Below, piece by piece: positions 1 through 7,720 of a DNA stretch of 39,955 nt. The notes under the pieces are model-generated. The model searched no databases, had not been told where the DNA came from, and was given only the letters and a program-made list of their open reading frames with translations. The DNA lies in NCBI GenBank assembly GCA_028874995.1, contig JAPPGM010000091.1, positions 1 through 39,955 on the forward strand. Direction: 5' to 3'. The stretch comes from Gemmatimonadota bacterium (GTDB taxonomy: Bacteria > Gemmatimonadota > Gemmatimonadetes > Longimicrobiales > Gaopeijiaceae). Position 1 is the stretch's first letter. Each line of letters opens with the position of its first letter. The translations under genes and the position numbers were made by a program.

Positions 1-272
1 CCACCAACTCGGTTCTGAATCCACGCTTGCCCAACCGGGGGCGTCCACATACAGGACACGCCACGTTGAACGTGGCGGCTGGCGAGGGGTGGCTGCGCCC
101 CCCCTTCAGATCCCCCCTGCTGGCGGAGCGGCGGGCGACCGGCTTGGCCATCCCCGAAGCCCGCGGCGCGTGTGCTCACGGCGCCACCCGCCCCGCATAT
201 ATTCGGTGCTACATCGCCGGTCGGGAATACCACTTTGGGCCAAGGCCACCTGTGTCACAGTTCTTTCCGGCG
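1..272. other. Non-coding flank with inverted-repeat hairpins
   Basis: No convincing gene is seen here; the open frames look like chance readings of GC-rich DNA. Two hairpins stand out. One is a perfect 9-bp inverted repeat, CGCCACGTT/AACGTGGCG, at 59-77. The other is a 9-position stem with one mismatch around 85-105 (GAGGGGTGG against the following C-run). Read on the minus strand, these lie downstream of the DUF262 gene. They resemble a sequence upstream of that gene near 2450-2500, which shares CCCCTCGCCAGCC followed by a different but equally perfect hairpin. Confidence 0.45.
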
Positions 273-2153
273 TCATTCCTCCCACACATCGCCATCCGGT
301 CCCGGCCAGATGCTTGCAACCACGCCCGCCAGCCATTCTCCGCGCGCGCGGATCGCATCCTCGTTCCACACAGTTTCCTCACGCAGCCGGGCGTTCAGAC
401 GCAAATGTGAGTGTTTCTTCAGCGCCGTTTTCTTCTCCTTCCAAGGAGCGTTGCCCATCGCCGGGTTCAGGCGTTCGCTGACCAGTGTGAGGTTCCCGAT
501 GCGATGAACGTGGCCCGCCCTTTCCTGCTCAAGAACGATCTTCTCACCCGGATCCGTGGCCTCGATTTCCCAATGCTGCTGCCACTTTATCGGAAGTACA
601 TGCTCGACCTGTAGCGCGTCGTACTTGATTGGCTTGACCGGTTCTCCCTTGTGGTAGTCGTCACTCTGGAGCCGCGTATCGACCGCACCCAGCAGGAGTC
701 GAAGCCGATACTGCGCGATTCCGCCGTATCCGTAGTACGTCGAGCTTCGGAACTGTCCGACCAACTCTTCGTCCGTCGGCCATGGATATCCGTGCGGTCC
801 CCGCCGAAGGGCTTCCACGATAGCTCGTCCTGGATGCGCGTCCGCCTCCTGAGCTGCCCGAAGGACTTCGGCGAACGCTTGGCCGTAAGCACGAGTCTGG
901 GCCTTGATCGCCATGCGCCGAATAACGAACGATTCGATGGCCCGAAAGGCCATCTCTCTCTCATCGGGCGGTAGCTTGCCAGCGGGTAGTGTCAGAAGCC
1001 ACAGGAGCACGGGCGTCGCAACCGTAACGTTGAGTCGATTGATCCGTTGGAACGAGAGGCGCTCCCCGTCTGTCGCACCCTCCATACGGCCGTGGAGCCT
1101 CTCATAGGCATCCGCGTAGCGGTCGAGTCCATGAAGCGCGCTGAAGGCGGTGGTGCCGCTGGAGTGCAGCCAACTTCGGAACTCTCCGTACAGGCGACCG
1201 ACGTTAATGACCCGACCGCGCTGCGCAATCAGCCAGTCTCCCATCAGCCAATCCTGTCTGGCCCTTCGGGCGTGTCCGGCACCGATCGACTCCCGCCACC
1301 AATCGTCGGCTTTGTCGAATCGAGCCCAGACCTCGTCGTAGAGCTGCTGCGGATCGTGACCCCTCGTCTGGGCGCGCATGAAGAGCAGATTCTTCACCAA
1401 GTCCGTCGCCGAGAGCGGAGTGTTGCGAGCGTTAAGCGCCTCGAAGATGACCTGCGCGTCGTCGACATTCTCTAGATCGATCACTACGAGCTTAACGAGA
1501 GCCAACAGCGTGGACACGAGAAGCGATGCCCTGCGTTGGACCGAATCCCCCTCGCCATACGGATCCTCGGGCAGACTCTCGTCCTCCAGAAAGCCGATCG
1601 CTTGACTGAAGAAGAAGTCCCGCGCGGCCGCGAACACCGAGTCGTCCGCCAGCCCGGGTTCCTCGCCAACCGCCCTGCGGTAACGTTCGGACTCCATTTG
1701 GCGCGGCCAGACTTTGTACAGATCGTCGCCCGCCCAGATCTCTTCGTCGTTCCGGGTCAGCTTCCGCAGTTGAGCCAGTTGGAGCCTTGACGCGCCCGCG
1801 CTTCGCAGAGCATCGAGCGTCCCCATCAACAGAAGTTGCAGCGTGATAAGACGTTGCTGACCGTCCACTACAAGCCGAGTCGTGATGTCGAGGGGACCCG
1901 TGGGGTACGGTTCCACGACGATAGCTCCCAGAAAATGGGGAGCTGCCTCGTCGTCGGACGTGGATGCTGGCTTGTCGGCGTGGTACGACGCCTGTCGCGT
2001 CTCTACCAAGCGCACAGCGGTCGCCTCAACATCGGTCCAGAGAGGCTCCCACTGCCTCTCGCGGCTCCAGACGTACGGGCGCTGGTACACCGGAACGACG
2101 AAACGGCGGTCGCCGTGAAGCACATCTTTCAGCGTGTGGGTATCAGCGTTCAT
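273..2153 (-). CDS. DUF262/DUF1524 (GmrSD-like) putative restriction/defence nuclease
   Basis: The 626-residue protein carries the two halves of GmrS/GmrD in one chain. The N-terminal DUF262 (ParB-like NTP-binding) domain shows VPVYQRPYVW at about 20-29, VDGQQRLITL at about 96-105 and the FEALNARNTPLSATDLVKN-type motif. The C-terminal DUF1524 domain is a His-Me-finger nuclease with EHVLP at about 517-521, GNLTL near 553 and N...WKEKK after it. Family members restrict modified (glucosylated hydroxymethylcytosine or phosphorothioated) phage DNA; the actual target here is unknown. The ATG at 2153 puts the DUF262 motif at the usual distance from the N-terminus; a GTG at 2219 would add 22 residues. 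No Ssp, Dnd, BREX or methylase partner is visible, so it is a solitary copy. Its codons use more A/T at third positions than the housekeeping genes to the right, which fits acquisition by transfer. Confidence 0.88.
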   Translation of the reverse strand: MNADTHTLKDVLHGDRRFVVPVYQRPYVWSRERQWEPLWTDVEATAVRLVETRQASYHADKPASTSDDEAAPHFLGAIVVEPYPTGPLDITTRLVVDGQQRLITLQLLLMGTLDALRSAGASRLQLAQLRKLTRNDEEIWAGDDLYKVWPRQMESERYRRAVGEEPGLADDSVFAAARDFFFSQAIGFLEDESLPEDPYGEGDSVQRRASLLVSTLLALVKLVVIDLENVDDAQVIFEALNARNTPLSATDLVKNLLFMRAQTRGHDPQQLYDEVWARFDKADDWWRESIGAGHARRARQDWLMGDWLIAQRGRVINVGRLYGEFRSWLHSSGTTAFSALHGLDRYADAYERLHGRMEGATDGERLSFQRINRLNVTVATPVLLWLLTLPAGKLPPDEREMAFRAIESFVIRRMAIKAQTRAYGQAFAEVLRAAQEADAHPGRAIVEALRRGPHGYPWPTDEELVGQFRSSTYYGYGGIAQYRLRLLLGAVDTRLQSDDYHKGEPVKPIKYDALQVEHVLPIKWQQHWEIEATDPGEKIVLEQERAGHVHRIGNLTLVSERLNPAMGNAPWKEKKTALKKHSHLRLNARLREETVWNEDAIRARGEWLAGVVASIWPGPDGDVWEE

Positions 2154-2292
2154 GGAGCGCCTTGGTCGTTTCGCACTGTCCACCTCTGCTTTGAGTTGGA
2201 TCCGAGGATTGCCGGCCACCGAGCTTCCGACCGGCAGACCGGAGTGATCAAGCGGGGTCGGGTCGCGGGGGATACGGCTAGGCGGTATGGGG

Positions 2293-2332
2293 CCGAGTCA
2301 GGGTTATCGGGAGCGAGTCAGGGTTATCGGGA
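2293..2332. repeat. Tandem 20-bp direct repeat, two copies
   Basis: CGAGTCAGGGTTATCGGGAG occurs at 2294-2313 and again from 2314 with near-complete identity through 2332, a 20-bp period. It lies about 140 bp upstream of the DUF262 start. It could be a repressor site for that gene or the subterminal repeat of a lost transposon (IS21-family elements carry multiple terminal repeats). No transposase is present to decide. Confidence 0.6.
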
Positions 2333-2455
2333 GGAACCTATGGAATGATGTGGGCGGGTGTGACTGAGCCGCAAGGCGAATAGCTGTTGGGCCGGTCGGA
2401 AGGGAGGGCAGGCCGCTACTCTCGAAAACCTCCGAGAACGCGAGCCTGTGGGGGT

Positions 2456-2645
2456 CGAGGGGGCGAAGCCCCTCGCCAGCCCGGTGTCCTACACCGGGTA
2501 CTCTGGCTTGACCACCGACGCGTGGCTCAAGCCAGCCCTGCGCCTGCCCGCGAACCCCGCCCCGTGCGCCGCCAGAGACGGCGGTGGACGGGCCCGTTGC
2601 GAGCGAGCTTGCGGTCGCGGCCCGGTCGTCGGTGGATCGTCCGAC
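2456..2645. other. Multi-hairpin structured intergenic element
   Basis: At least six hairpins follow each other: CGAGGGG/CCCCTCG around a GAA turn (2456-2475); a perfect 8-bp CCCGGTGT/ACACCGGG (2480-2498); a perfect 9-bp CTGGCTTGA/TCAAGCCAG with an inner CCAC/GTGG (2503-2535); CCGCC/GGCGG (2569-2584); CGGGCC/GGCCCG (2589-2624) enclosing TGCGAG/CTTGCG; and GTCGG/CCGAC (2628-2645). GC-rich DNA gives hairpins by chance, but perfect 8- and 9-bp arms in tandem are more than expected. It could be a structured RNA, the end of a mobile element or a REP-like cluster. No family was recognised. Confidence 0.5.
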
Positions 2646-2686
2646 CGCGACGGCCAACGCATCGGAGACAAGGTGGAGGGGCGGGT

Positions 2687-2917
2687 TCACCCCCCAACCT
2701 CTGGGAACCGTTCCGACTGCTCGCCCGCCGGAATCTGGCGGAGCTTCCGCACGGCGCGCGACACGTCGCGGGCATCGGAGCGAATCAGGAGCCAGTCGTC
2801 ACCGAACCGGGTCAGGCGGACCCAACACAACCCGTCCCCGGCTTCGTCGATGGCGACCACTTCGCGGGCGTGGATCTTCCGTCCGTATGCTTCGCCGATG
2901 ATGCCGCTGTCGCTCAC
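2687..2917 (-). CDS. Candidate small hypothetical protein (76 aa)
   Basis: An open frame with high third-position GC encodes a balanced soluble protein (motifs WVRLTRFGDDWLLIRSDARD and VRKLRQIPAGE). No domain was recognised. The GTG at 2917 is preceded by GGGGCAGG, a usable ribosome-binding sequence; a TTG at 2938 would add seven residues but has none. The frame is closed upstream at about 2954, so it is not the tail of a long gene. It sits between the structured element and the divergent beta-propeller gene. It may be a chance frame; confidence is modest. Confidence 0.35.
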   Translation of the reverse strand: MSDSGIIGEAYGRKIHAREVVAIDEAGDGLCWVRLTRFGDDWLLIRSDARDVSRAVRKLRQIPAGEQSERFPEVGG

Positions 2918-3054
2918 GTTATTGCCTGCCCCATCCAATGCTGCACGGACGCGCTACTGCCGAGGGGCCTCGACAGTTTTCCAGAGTAAGTCTAGTACTC
3001 CGCCCTCCACCCCGGAACATTGACCGTCGATCCGAGCGTCGGATATCGTTAGGC

Positions 3055-4284
3055 ATGAACCGTTTGGACCACATCACGCTGAAGCCAACTCCTCGTGACC
3101 GGCTTGGGCCGAAGCGTAACTGGCGAGCGATGATCGTCTTGGCGTCTGCCGGTCTCGGAGGCGGCGCGGACCAGGAGTGCGCCCAACTGGTCGAGCAAGG
3201 CCGCATCGGTTCACTCGACGGCGCGCCCGAATACTCGTTCACGGAGATCAACTCCATCGCCGTCACCGAGTCGGGAACGGTGTATGTGGCCGACGCGCAC
3301 GAGTCGTCCATCCGGGAGTTCGGGGCGGACGGGAGGTTCGTGCGCTGGATCGGTCGAGAGGGCGAGGGACCGGGCGAATTCCGATCAATCGCCGGTGTGT
3401 CGGTCCTGCCGGACGGTCGTCTGGCCGCTTGGGACCGGGGCAACCGAAGGATCACCGTGTTCTCCACGGATGGCGTGTATGAGCAGGCAATCAGAACCGA
3501 AGGGGTGAATCCACCATATCCCTTCGTGGACCGAGCCTTCCTCACGGATTCCGCCGGTCGGTACTACCTGCGGATCTTTGCCAATCCGCCGTCCCTTGCC
3601 CCCGATCAGAGCGACATGGCCACGGTGCAGTACGGCTACCTGCGCCTGTCGCCGGATGGCACCGTCCTTGACACCATCACGGCTCCCAAGGCGATGCCGC
3701 GCGGGCTGGCCGAACCCATCGTGATCCATACTCGGGCGGGTCATCGCAGCCCCTTCCCGGAGGAGGTATTGGACGCGCTGAGCCCGTTCGGCCACCTCGT
3801 GGCGGGCCACAACGCGACCTACGCGTTCTCGATTCTGGATCCTGCCGGAAGGATCGAAGTGGAGCAGGAGGGATTCCAGCCCGTAGAGGTGAAGGCCGAA
3901 GAACGTGCGGAGTGGCGGGCGCGGGTCGCGTTCGCCGAGCGGAGGTCCCGTATTTCGTTCCGGGACGTTCCGACGCGCAAGCCCGCGTATCGGGACCTGT
4001 GGGTCGATCTGGACGGAAGGATCTGGGTCCACCGATACTCCGAGGCGGTCGATACCGGCGAGCCGATCCCGGAACTGTGGCTCGACTACCTCGAAGGCGA
4101 CGAACCCCGGATCACATGGGCGGAGCCGTCGCTGTACGACGTGTACTCAGCGGATGGCCGCGTGCTCTACTGTGTCCAAGCTCCGGCCGATGCGGAAGTG
4201 GTGACGAGCCGCGGATCGCTTGTCTGGGCGATCCTGCGGGGTGCTTTCGACGAAGAGTACGTGGTTGGCTGGCGGATCGAATAG
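3055..4284 (+). CDS. 6-bladed beta-propeller (NHL-like) exported protein
   Basis: The 409-residue protein has repeated propeller-blade motifs: SIAVTESGTVYVADAHESSI, then GREGEGPGEFRSIAGVSVLPDGRLAAWDRGN and ITVFSTDG. The GxGPGEF.. followed by PDGR..AWDRGN pattern is typical of the 6-bladed beta-propeller proteins abundant in Gemmatimonadota and Bacteroidota, which are usually exported and of unknown ligand. The N-terminus contains a weak hydrophobic stretch (AMIVLASAGLGGG, about residues 25-37) ahead of a cysteine, so it may be a poorly predicted lipoprotein or signal-anchored protein. ATG 3055 was chosen; ATG 3130 would start directly at the hydrophobic segment. The frame is open upstream to 2938 with no family match. 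It is a stand-alone gene converging on the lipoprotein at 4494. No enzymatic function can be assigned. Confidence 0.82.
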   Translation: MNRLDHITLKPTPRDRLGPKRNWRAMIVLASAGLGGGADQECAQLVEQGRIGSLDGAPEYSFTEINSIAVTESGTVYVADAHESSIREFGADGRFVRWIGREGEGPGEFRSIAGVSVLPDGRLAAWDRGNRRITVFSTDGVYEQAIRTEGVNPPYPFVDRAFLTDSAGRYYLRIFANPPSLAPDQSDMATVQYGYLRLSPDGTVLDTITAPKAMPRGLAEPIVIHTRAGHRSPFPEEVLDALSPFGHLVAGHNATYAFSILDPAGRIEVEQEGFQPVEVKAEERAEWRARVAFAERRSRISFRDVPTRKPAYRDLWVDLDGRIWVHRYSEAVDTGEPIPELWLDYLEGDEPRITWAEPSLYDVYSADGRVLYCVQAPADAEVVTSRGSLVWAILRGAFDEEYVVGWRIE

Positions 4285-4493
4285 GCCAGCACTGGAAGTG
4301 CCCATCCCCCCGCCGATGAGCCCAGTGCCCCCACGATTTACACTCACGGGGGACGCTCGCCACGGCTTGGCAGAAGTCCAAGGACCTCCGATGGCGTCGA
4401 TTGGATTCCAGTCTGAGAAGAGGGACAGAATGAGGTAATCGCTCGATAGCTAAATCTGTAAGTGTTTTTCTAACAGTGAGTTAGGTAGCAACA

Positions 4494-6236
4494 TCACATC
4501 TTCACCGTCACCGTGCCACGCGCCAGGGCGCTCACCGTTACCAGGTCTCCGAAGACGTGCGCGACGGCGACGGTGGAATCCGAAGACTCCGCAGCGAAGC
4601 GGAGCGTGTCCCCATCCGGATCCGCGAAGTGCCCGGACAGGTTGGTGACCGACTTCTCGCCAGCCTGCATTTCGAACTCGGGGAGGGGGTGCGTCCCCAG
4701 TGGCGGGCGGTTCGGGACCGTTACCAGGAAGCTCTCCTCAACCGCCAGGCCTTCGGAGTCCGACGCGGTGACCGTGACCGTCGTCTTACCCTTGGCAACG
4801 GCCACAACCGTCACCCGACTGTCGGAGATGCCCGCGGCGGCCACGGCGGGGTCCGACGACTCCGCCGCGAAGAAGAGATCGTCGCCATCAGGCTCCGTGA
4901 AGTGTTCCGTCAGGTCCGCCCCCGCCACCTCATCCACCTCGACGGTCACGTCGGGCAGCACTCCGGTCACCAGCGGTGGGCGGTTCGGCACCCGCACCTC
5001 AAAGGCGAGCACCGCGGCAAGTCCCTCCGGATCCTCCGCCCTCACCGTGATCGTGGACATCCCCTTCGCGACGGCGCGCACCGTCACCCGGTCATCGGCA
5101 ACGCCGACCGTAGCGACGGCTTCGTCGAACGACCCGGCCGCAAACGCGAGCGAGTCCCCATCCGGGTCCGCGAAGTACCGCGCCACCGTCGCCGACGCTT
5201 CATCGCCCACCTCCACCTCGATGTCCGGCAAGGTGTCCACCGCACGCGGCGCCCGGTTCGGGACCGTCACCGTGAAATCCTGCACGGCCGCCAACCCGCC
5301 CGGATCGGTCGCCGTCACCGTGATCGCCGCCATCCCCTTGGCAACGGCGCTCACCGTCACCTCGTCGCCGGAGACGGCCACCCCGGTCACCCCGCCATCC
5401 GACGATTCGGCCGCGTACGTGAGCGCTTCCGCATCCGGATCCGCGAAATGACCCGACATCCTCATGGTCGCCGCCTCCCCCACCTGCAGCTCGATGCCGG
5501 GGACCGGGTCCGTCGCCCGCGGTGCCCGGTTCGGAACCGTCAACTCGAAGTCCTGGGTCGTCGCCAGTCCTTCCGAGTCCGTCGCCACAACCGTGATCGT
5601 CGCCAATCCCGGCGAGTGCGCGGCCACCGTGACCTCGTCCGCGGCCAGCTCGACGGTCGCCACCCCGGCGTCGGACGTCTCCGCGGAGAAGGCGAGCGAA
5701 TCCTGGTCCGGGTCGGCGAAGTATCCTGCCAGCGCGGTCGCCACCCGGTCACCCACGAACGCTTCCGCGTCGGGGAGCGCAATCGTCACGCGCGGCGCCC
5801 GGTTCGGGACCGTAGCCGGGAACCCGTGGGTTGCGGTCGCGCCGTCCGGGTCGGTCGCCGTGACCGTCACCGTCGCCGACCCCTTGACGATCGCAACGAG
5901 GGTGACGAGCGCGTCGGCCAGATTCGCGCGCACCGCAGCCGTGTTGGAGGAGGTGGCCGTGAAGGTGAGCGCATCCCCGTCGGGGTCGGCAAAGTGCGCC
6001 ATCAGGTCCAGCACAACCGAGTCCTCGAAGACCTGGTGCGGGATCGGGCCGGTGAGCCGTGGCGACGAGTTCAGATCCGGCGGGATGTGATCGCCCTCGC
6101 AGGCAGCCACCGCGACGACCAGGAGGACCCGGAGTATCAGCCAGGTGGTACCGGTCTTGCTCGCCTCAATGGGAGGGCAATGCGTTCGGGAGCGACGCCG
6201 GCATGGGATCCGTCGCTGTCCAAAGGAGCGGTCCAT
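4494..6236 (-). CDS. Ig/cadherin-like repeat lipoprotein, C-terminally truncated repeat
   Basis: The 580-residue protein has a lipoprotein signal (WLILRVLLVVAVAAC, lipobox VAAC at about 38-46) and then six tandem repeats of about 91 residues. Each contains (H/Y)FADPDGD.L.F.A.SSD, a VTV.A.AKG....TVTA.D.EGLA block and a closing TVPNRAP. This is the putative-Ig/cadherin-like fold of cell-surface adhesion or scaffold proteins; the DPDGD motifs are typical Ca2+-binding linkers. The ATG at 6236 follows AGGA at a good spacing. The sixth repeat stops after its GTVTVKM strand, about 20 residues short of the full unit, and the DNA turns AT-rich immediately after the stop. This suggests loss of a 3' part. 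It probably follows the related lipoprotein 97 bp upstream in the same transcript. The role (adhesion or surface layer) is inferred. Confidence 0.82.
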   Translation of the reverse strand: MDRSFGQRRIPCRRRSRTHCPPIEASKTGTTWLILRVLLVVAVAACEGDHIPPDLNSSPRLTGPIPHQVFEDSVVLDLMAHFADPDGDALTFTATSSNTAAVRANLADALVTLVAIVKGSATVTVTATDPDGATATHGFPATVPNRAPRVTIALPDAEAFVGDRVATALAGYFADPDQDSLAFSAETSDAGVATVELAADEVTVAAHSPGLATITVVATDSEGLATTQDFELTVPNRAPRATDPVPGIELQVGEAATMRMSGHFADPDAEALTYAAESSDGGVTGVAVSGDEVTVSAVAKGMAAITVTATDPGGLAAVQDFTVTVPNRAPRAVDTLPDIEVEVGDEASATVARYFADPDGDSLAFAAGSFDEAVATVGVADDRVTVRAVAKGMSTITVRAEDPEGLAAVLAFEVRVPNRPPLVTGVLPDVTVEVDEVAGADLTEHFTEPDGDDLFFAAESSDPAVAAAGISDSRVTVVAVAKGKTTVTVTASDSEGLAVEESFLVTVPNRPPLGTHPLPEFEMQAGEKSVTNLSGHFADPDGDTLRFAAESSDSTVAVAHVFGDLVTVSALARGTVTVKM

Positions 6237-6333
6237 CGTTCCTACTGGTTGTTACACAAAGGTTTACGGAAAAACGGAGGGTCAATCTAACGCGAAGAGT
6301 CGAGCCACGGCCAACGCCCGGGATCGCCGTCTG

Positions 6334-7716
6334 CTACCTCCGGGTCCCGGCCCGCGACAACGGCTTGCCCGGCTCGAACATCCTGACGGCGCCGGAAGGG
6401 GTGTCGAGTCCGATCCGAGACAGCCGCGCGATCGGGTCGGCGTTGGCGTGGAATCGGTCAATGGACGATCCCTCCACCGGGATTCCGTCCAGTTCGATCC
6501 AATCGACGACCGCGGCATGACCGGTTGCGCAGCACTTGGGCCAACTCGCCAGTACCAGGTAAACCAGCTCGTCGGACAAACCGTTACTCTCCAAATCCAC
6601 CCGGACCAGCTCGGTCGACCCGGCATGCACCGTGAGATTCCCGCCCTGGACGGCAAGCGTCACCTCGGTGAGGTCGCCCACGCCCGCGATTCCCTCCGAC
6701 TGCCCGTACCAGCCATCCGTGTTCGTCCAGGACCGCTGGTCGGCATCATAGACGAAAAACCGATAGTTCGTCTGTCCGAGACCGGTTCCCACGTCCGGTC
6801 CGATCTGGATGAGGTAGGCGGTGTACCGCGTGTGGTCGATTCCGGCAACAAGCGACACGGAAACACTATCCGTCGAATTCGCCACCGATGCAGTGGCTCT
6901 CCATGGCTTTGCCGCGACCCCGATCCTGGCCCAGCCCGGAAGCCCGGCCACAACGTTGAAGAGCCGGAGGCTGCCCTCGGTGACAATCGCATCGGAATTG
7001 CCGTTCAGCTCCCAGCTGGACAGACTCGCGGCCGCTTCGAAGTCGTCCCTGAACACGCTGACGGGCATCCTCACGGTCGCCGTGGACTCCCCCAAGGCCA
7101 TCTCACCGAAGGGATCGGTCGCAGTCACAGTCACGATCGCTGACCCCTCGCCGACGGCATGGAGCACCAGCGCGTCACCGGAGAGCGAGGCCGATACCGA
7201 CGCCGGATCCGACGAGGTGGCCGAGTAGCTCAGCTCCTGGTCTTCGGGGTCGGCGAAGTAGTGGGAGAGCGGCCGCACGGACATGCCCTCGGGGAACAGG
7301 TCCACGTCCGGAATCCGTCTTCGCCGCCACGGCGGCCGGTTGGGCACCACGACGGTGAACTCCTCCGAGGTCGTCAGCAGGTCGGGATCCGTGGCGGTCA
7401 CCGTGATGGTGGCGCTCCCCACGGATATCGCCTCGATCCTCACGTGGAGCCCGACCATCGATGCCGTGACGATCGTGGTGTCCGAAGACTCCACGCTCAG
7501 CGTGACCCCACCCATCTCCGGATCTTCAAAACAGGGAGTGACGCGCCGGCTCTGACGCACAAACATGGTGTGGTCTTCCAGAGTGTCGCACGAGACCGGG
7601 GGTTTGAGCCCCTCGCAGGCGGAAAGCACAAACACGGCGGGGAGCGCCGGGATCGCAGGGAAGCAGGTGCGGCGACTCCTGGACGAGTATGGACCCGAAA
7701 ACAACAGGTGTCTCAT
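6334..7716 (-). CDS. Lipoprotein with two Ig/cadherin-like repeats and a C-terminal LamG-like domain
   Basis: The 460-residue protein starts at the ATG at 7716, only 4 bp after the thiI stop. A signal peptide ends in the lipobox LSAC (FVLSACEG). Two degenerate repeats follow, related to those of the downstream lipoprotein: VTVTATDP..., VPNRPP, then SHYFADPEDQELSYSATSSDP. The C-terminal half (about 220-430) starts FRDDFEAAASLSSWEL and continues through alternating strands (TAYLIQIGPDVG, YRFFVYDADQRSW, VDWIELDG). This resembles a concanavalin/LamG-like carbohydrate- or polymer-binding jelly roll, like the DUF1080/3-keto-disaccharide group. A frame extending 25 residues further upstream lies inside thiI and is unlikely. 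It is probably a surface protein; the ligand is unknown. Confidence 0.75.
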   Translation of the reverse strand: MRHLLFSGPYSSRSRRTCFPAIPALPAVFVLSACEGLKPPVSCDTLEDHTMFVRQSRRVTPCFEDPEMGGVTLSVESSDTTIVTASMVGLHVRIEAISVGSATITVTATDPDLLTTSEEFTVVVPNRPPWRRRRIPDVDLFPEGMSVRPLSHYFADPEDQELSYSATSSDPASVSASLSGDALVLHAVGEGSAIVTVTATDPFGEMALGESTATVRMPVSVFRDDFEAAASLSSWELNGNSDAIVTEGSLRLFNVVAGLPGWARIGVAAKPWRATASVANSTDSVSVSLVAGIDHTRYTAYLIQIGPDVGTGLGQTNYRFFVYDADQRSWTNTDGWYGQSEGIAGVGDLTEVTLAVQGGNLTVHAGSTELVRVDLESNGLSDELVYLVLASWPKCCATGHAAVVDWIELDGIPVEGSSIDRFHANADPIARLSRIGLDTPSGAVRMFEPGKPLSRAGTRR

Positions 7717-7720
7717 AGGG

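Noticed and set aside
2387-2989. Plus-strand 200-codon frame over the hairpin cluster
   Set aside because: Composition is Arg/Pro/Gly-rich with no ribosome-binding site or motif; the region is better explained as structured non-coding DNA.
4440-4490. CTAAC/GTTAG with a T-run as an intrinsic terminator
   Set aside because: The stem is only 5 bp and the T-run precedes rather than follows it on the plus strand; on the minus strand the run is A.
4494-6236. Regular 273-bp repeats considered as a satellite or CRISPR-like array
   Set aside because: The period is in frame, diverged at the DNA level and encodes a conserved Ig/cadherin-type unit.
4557-6290. 577-codon plus-strand frame across the repeat lipoprotein
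   Set aside because: The Arg/His-rich periodic translation is only the antisense of the 273-bp Ig repeats on the minus strand.
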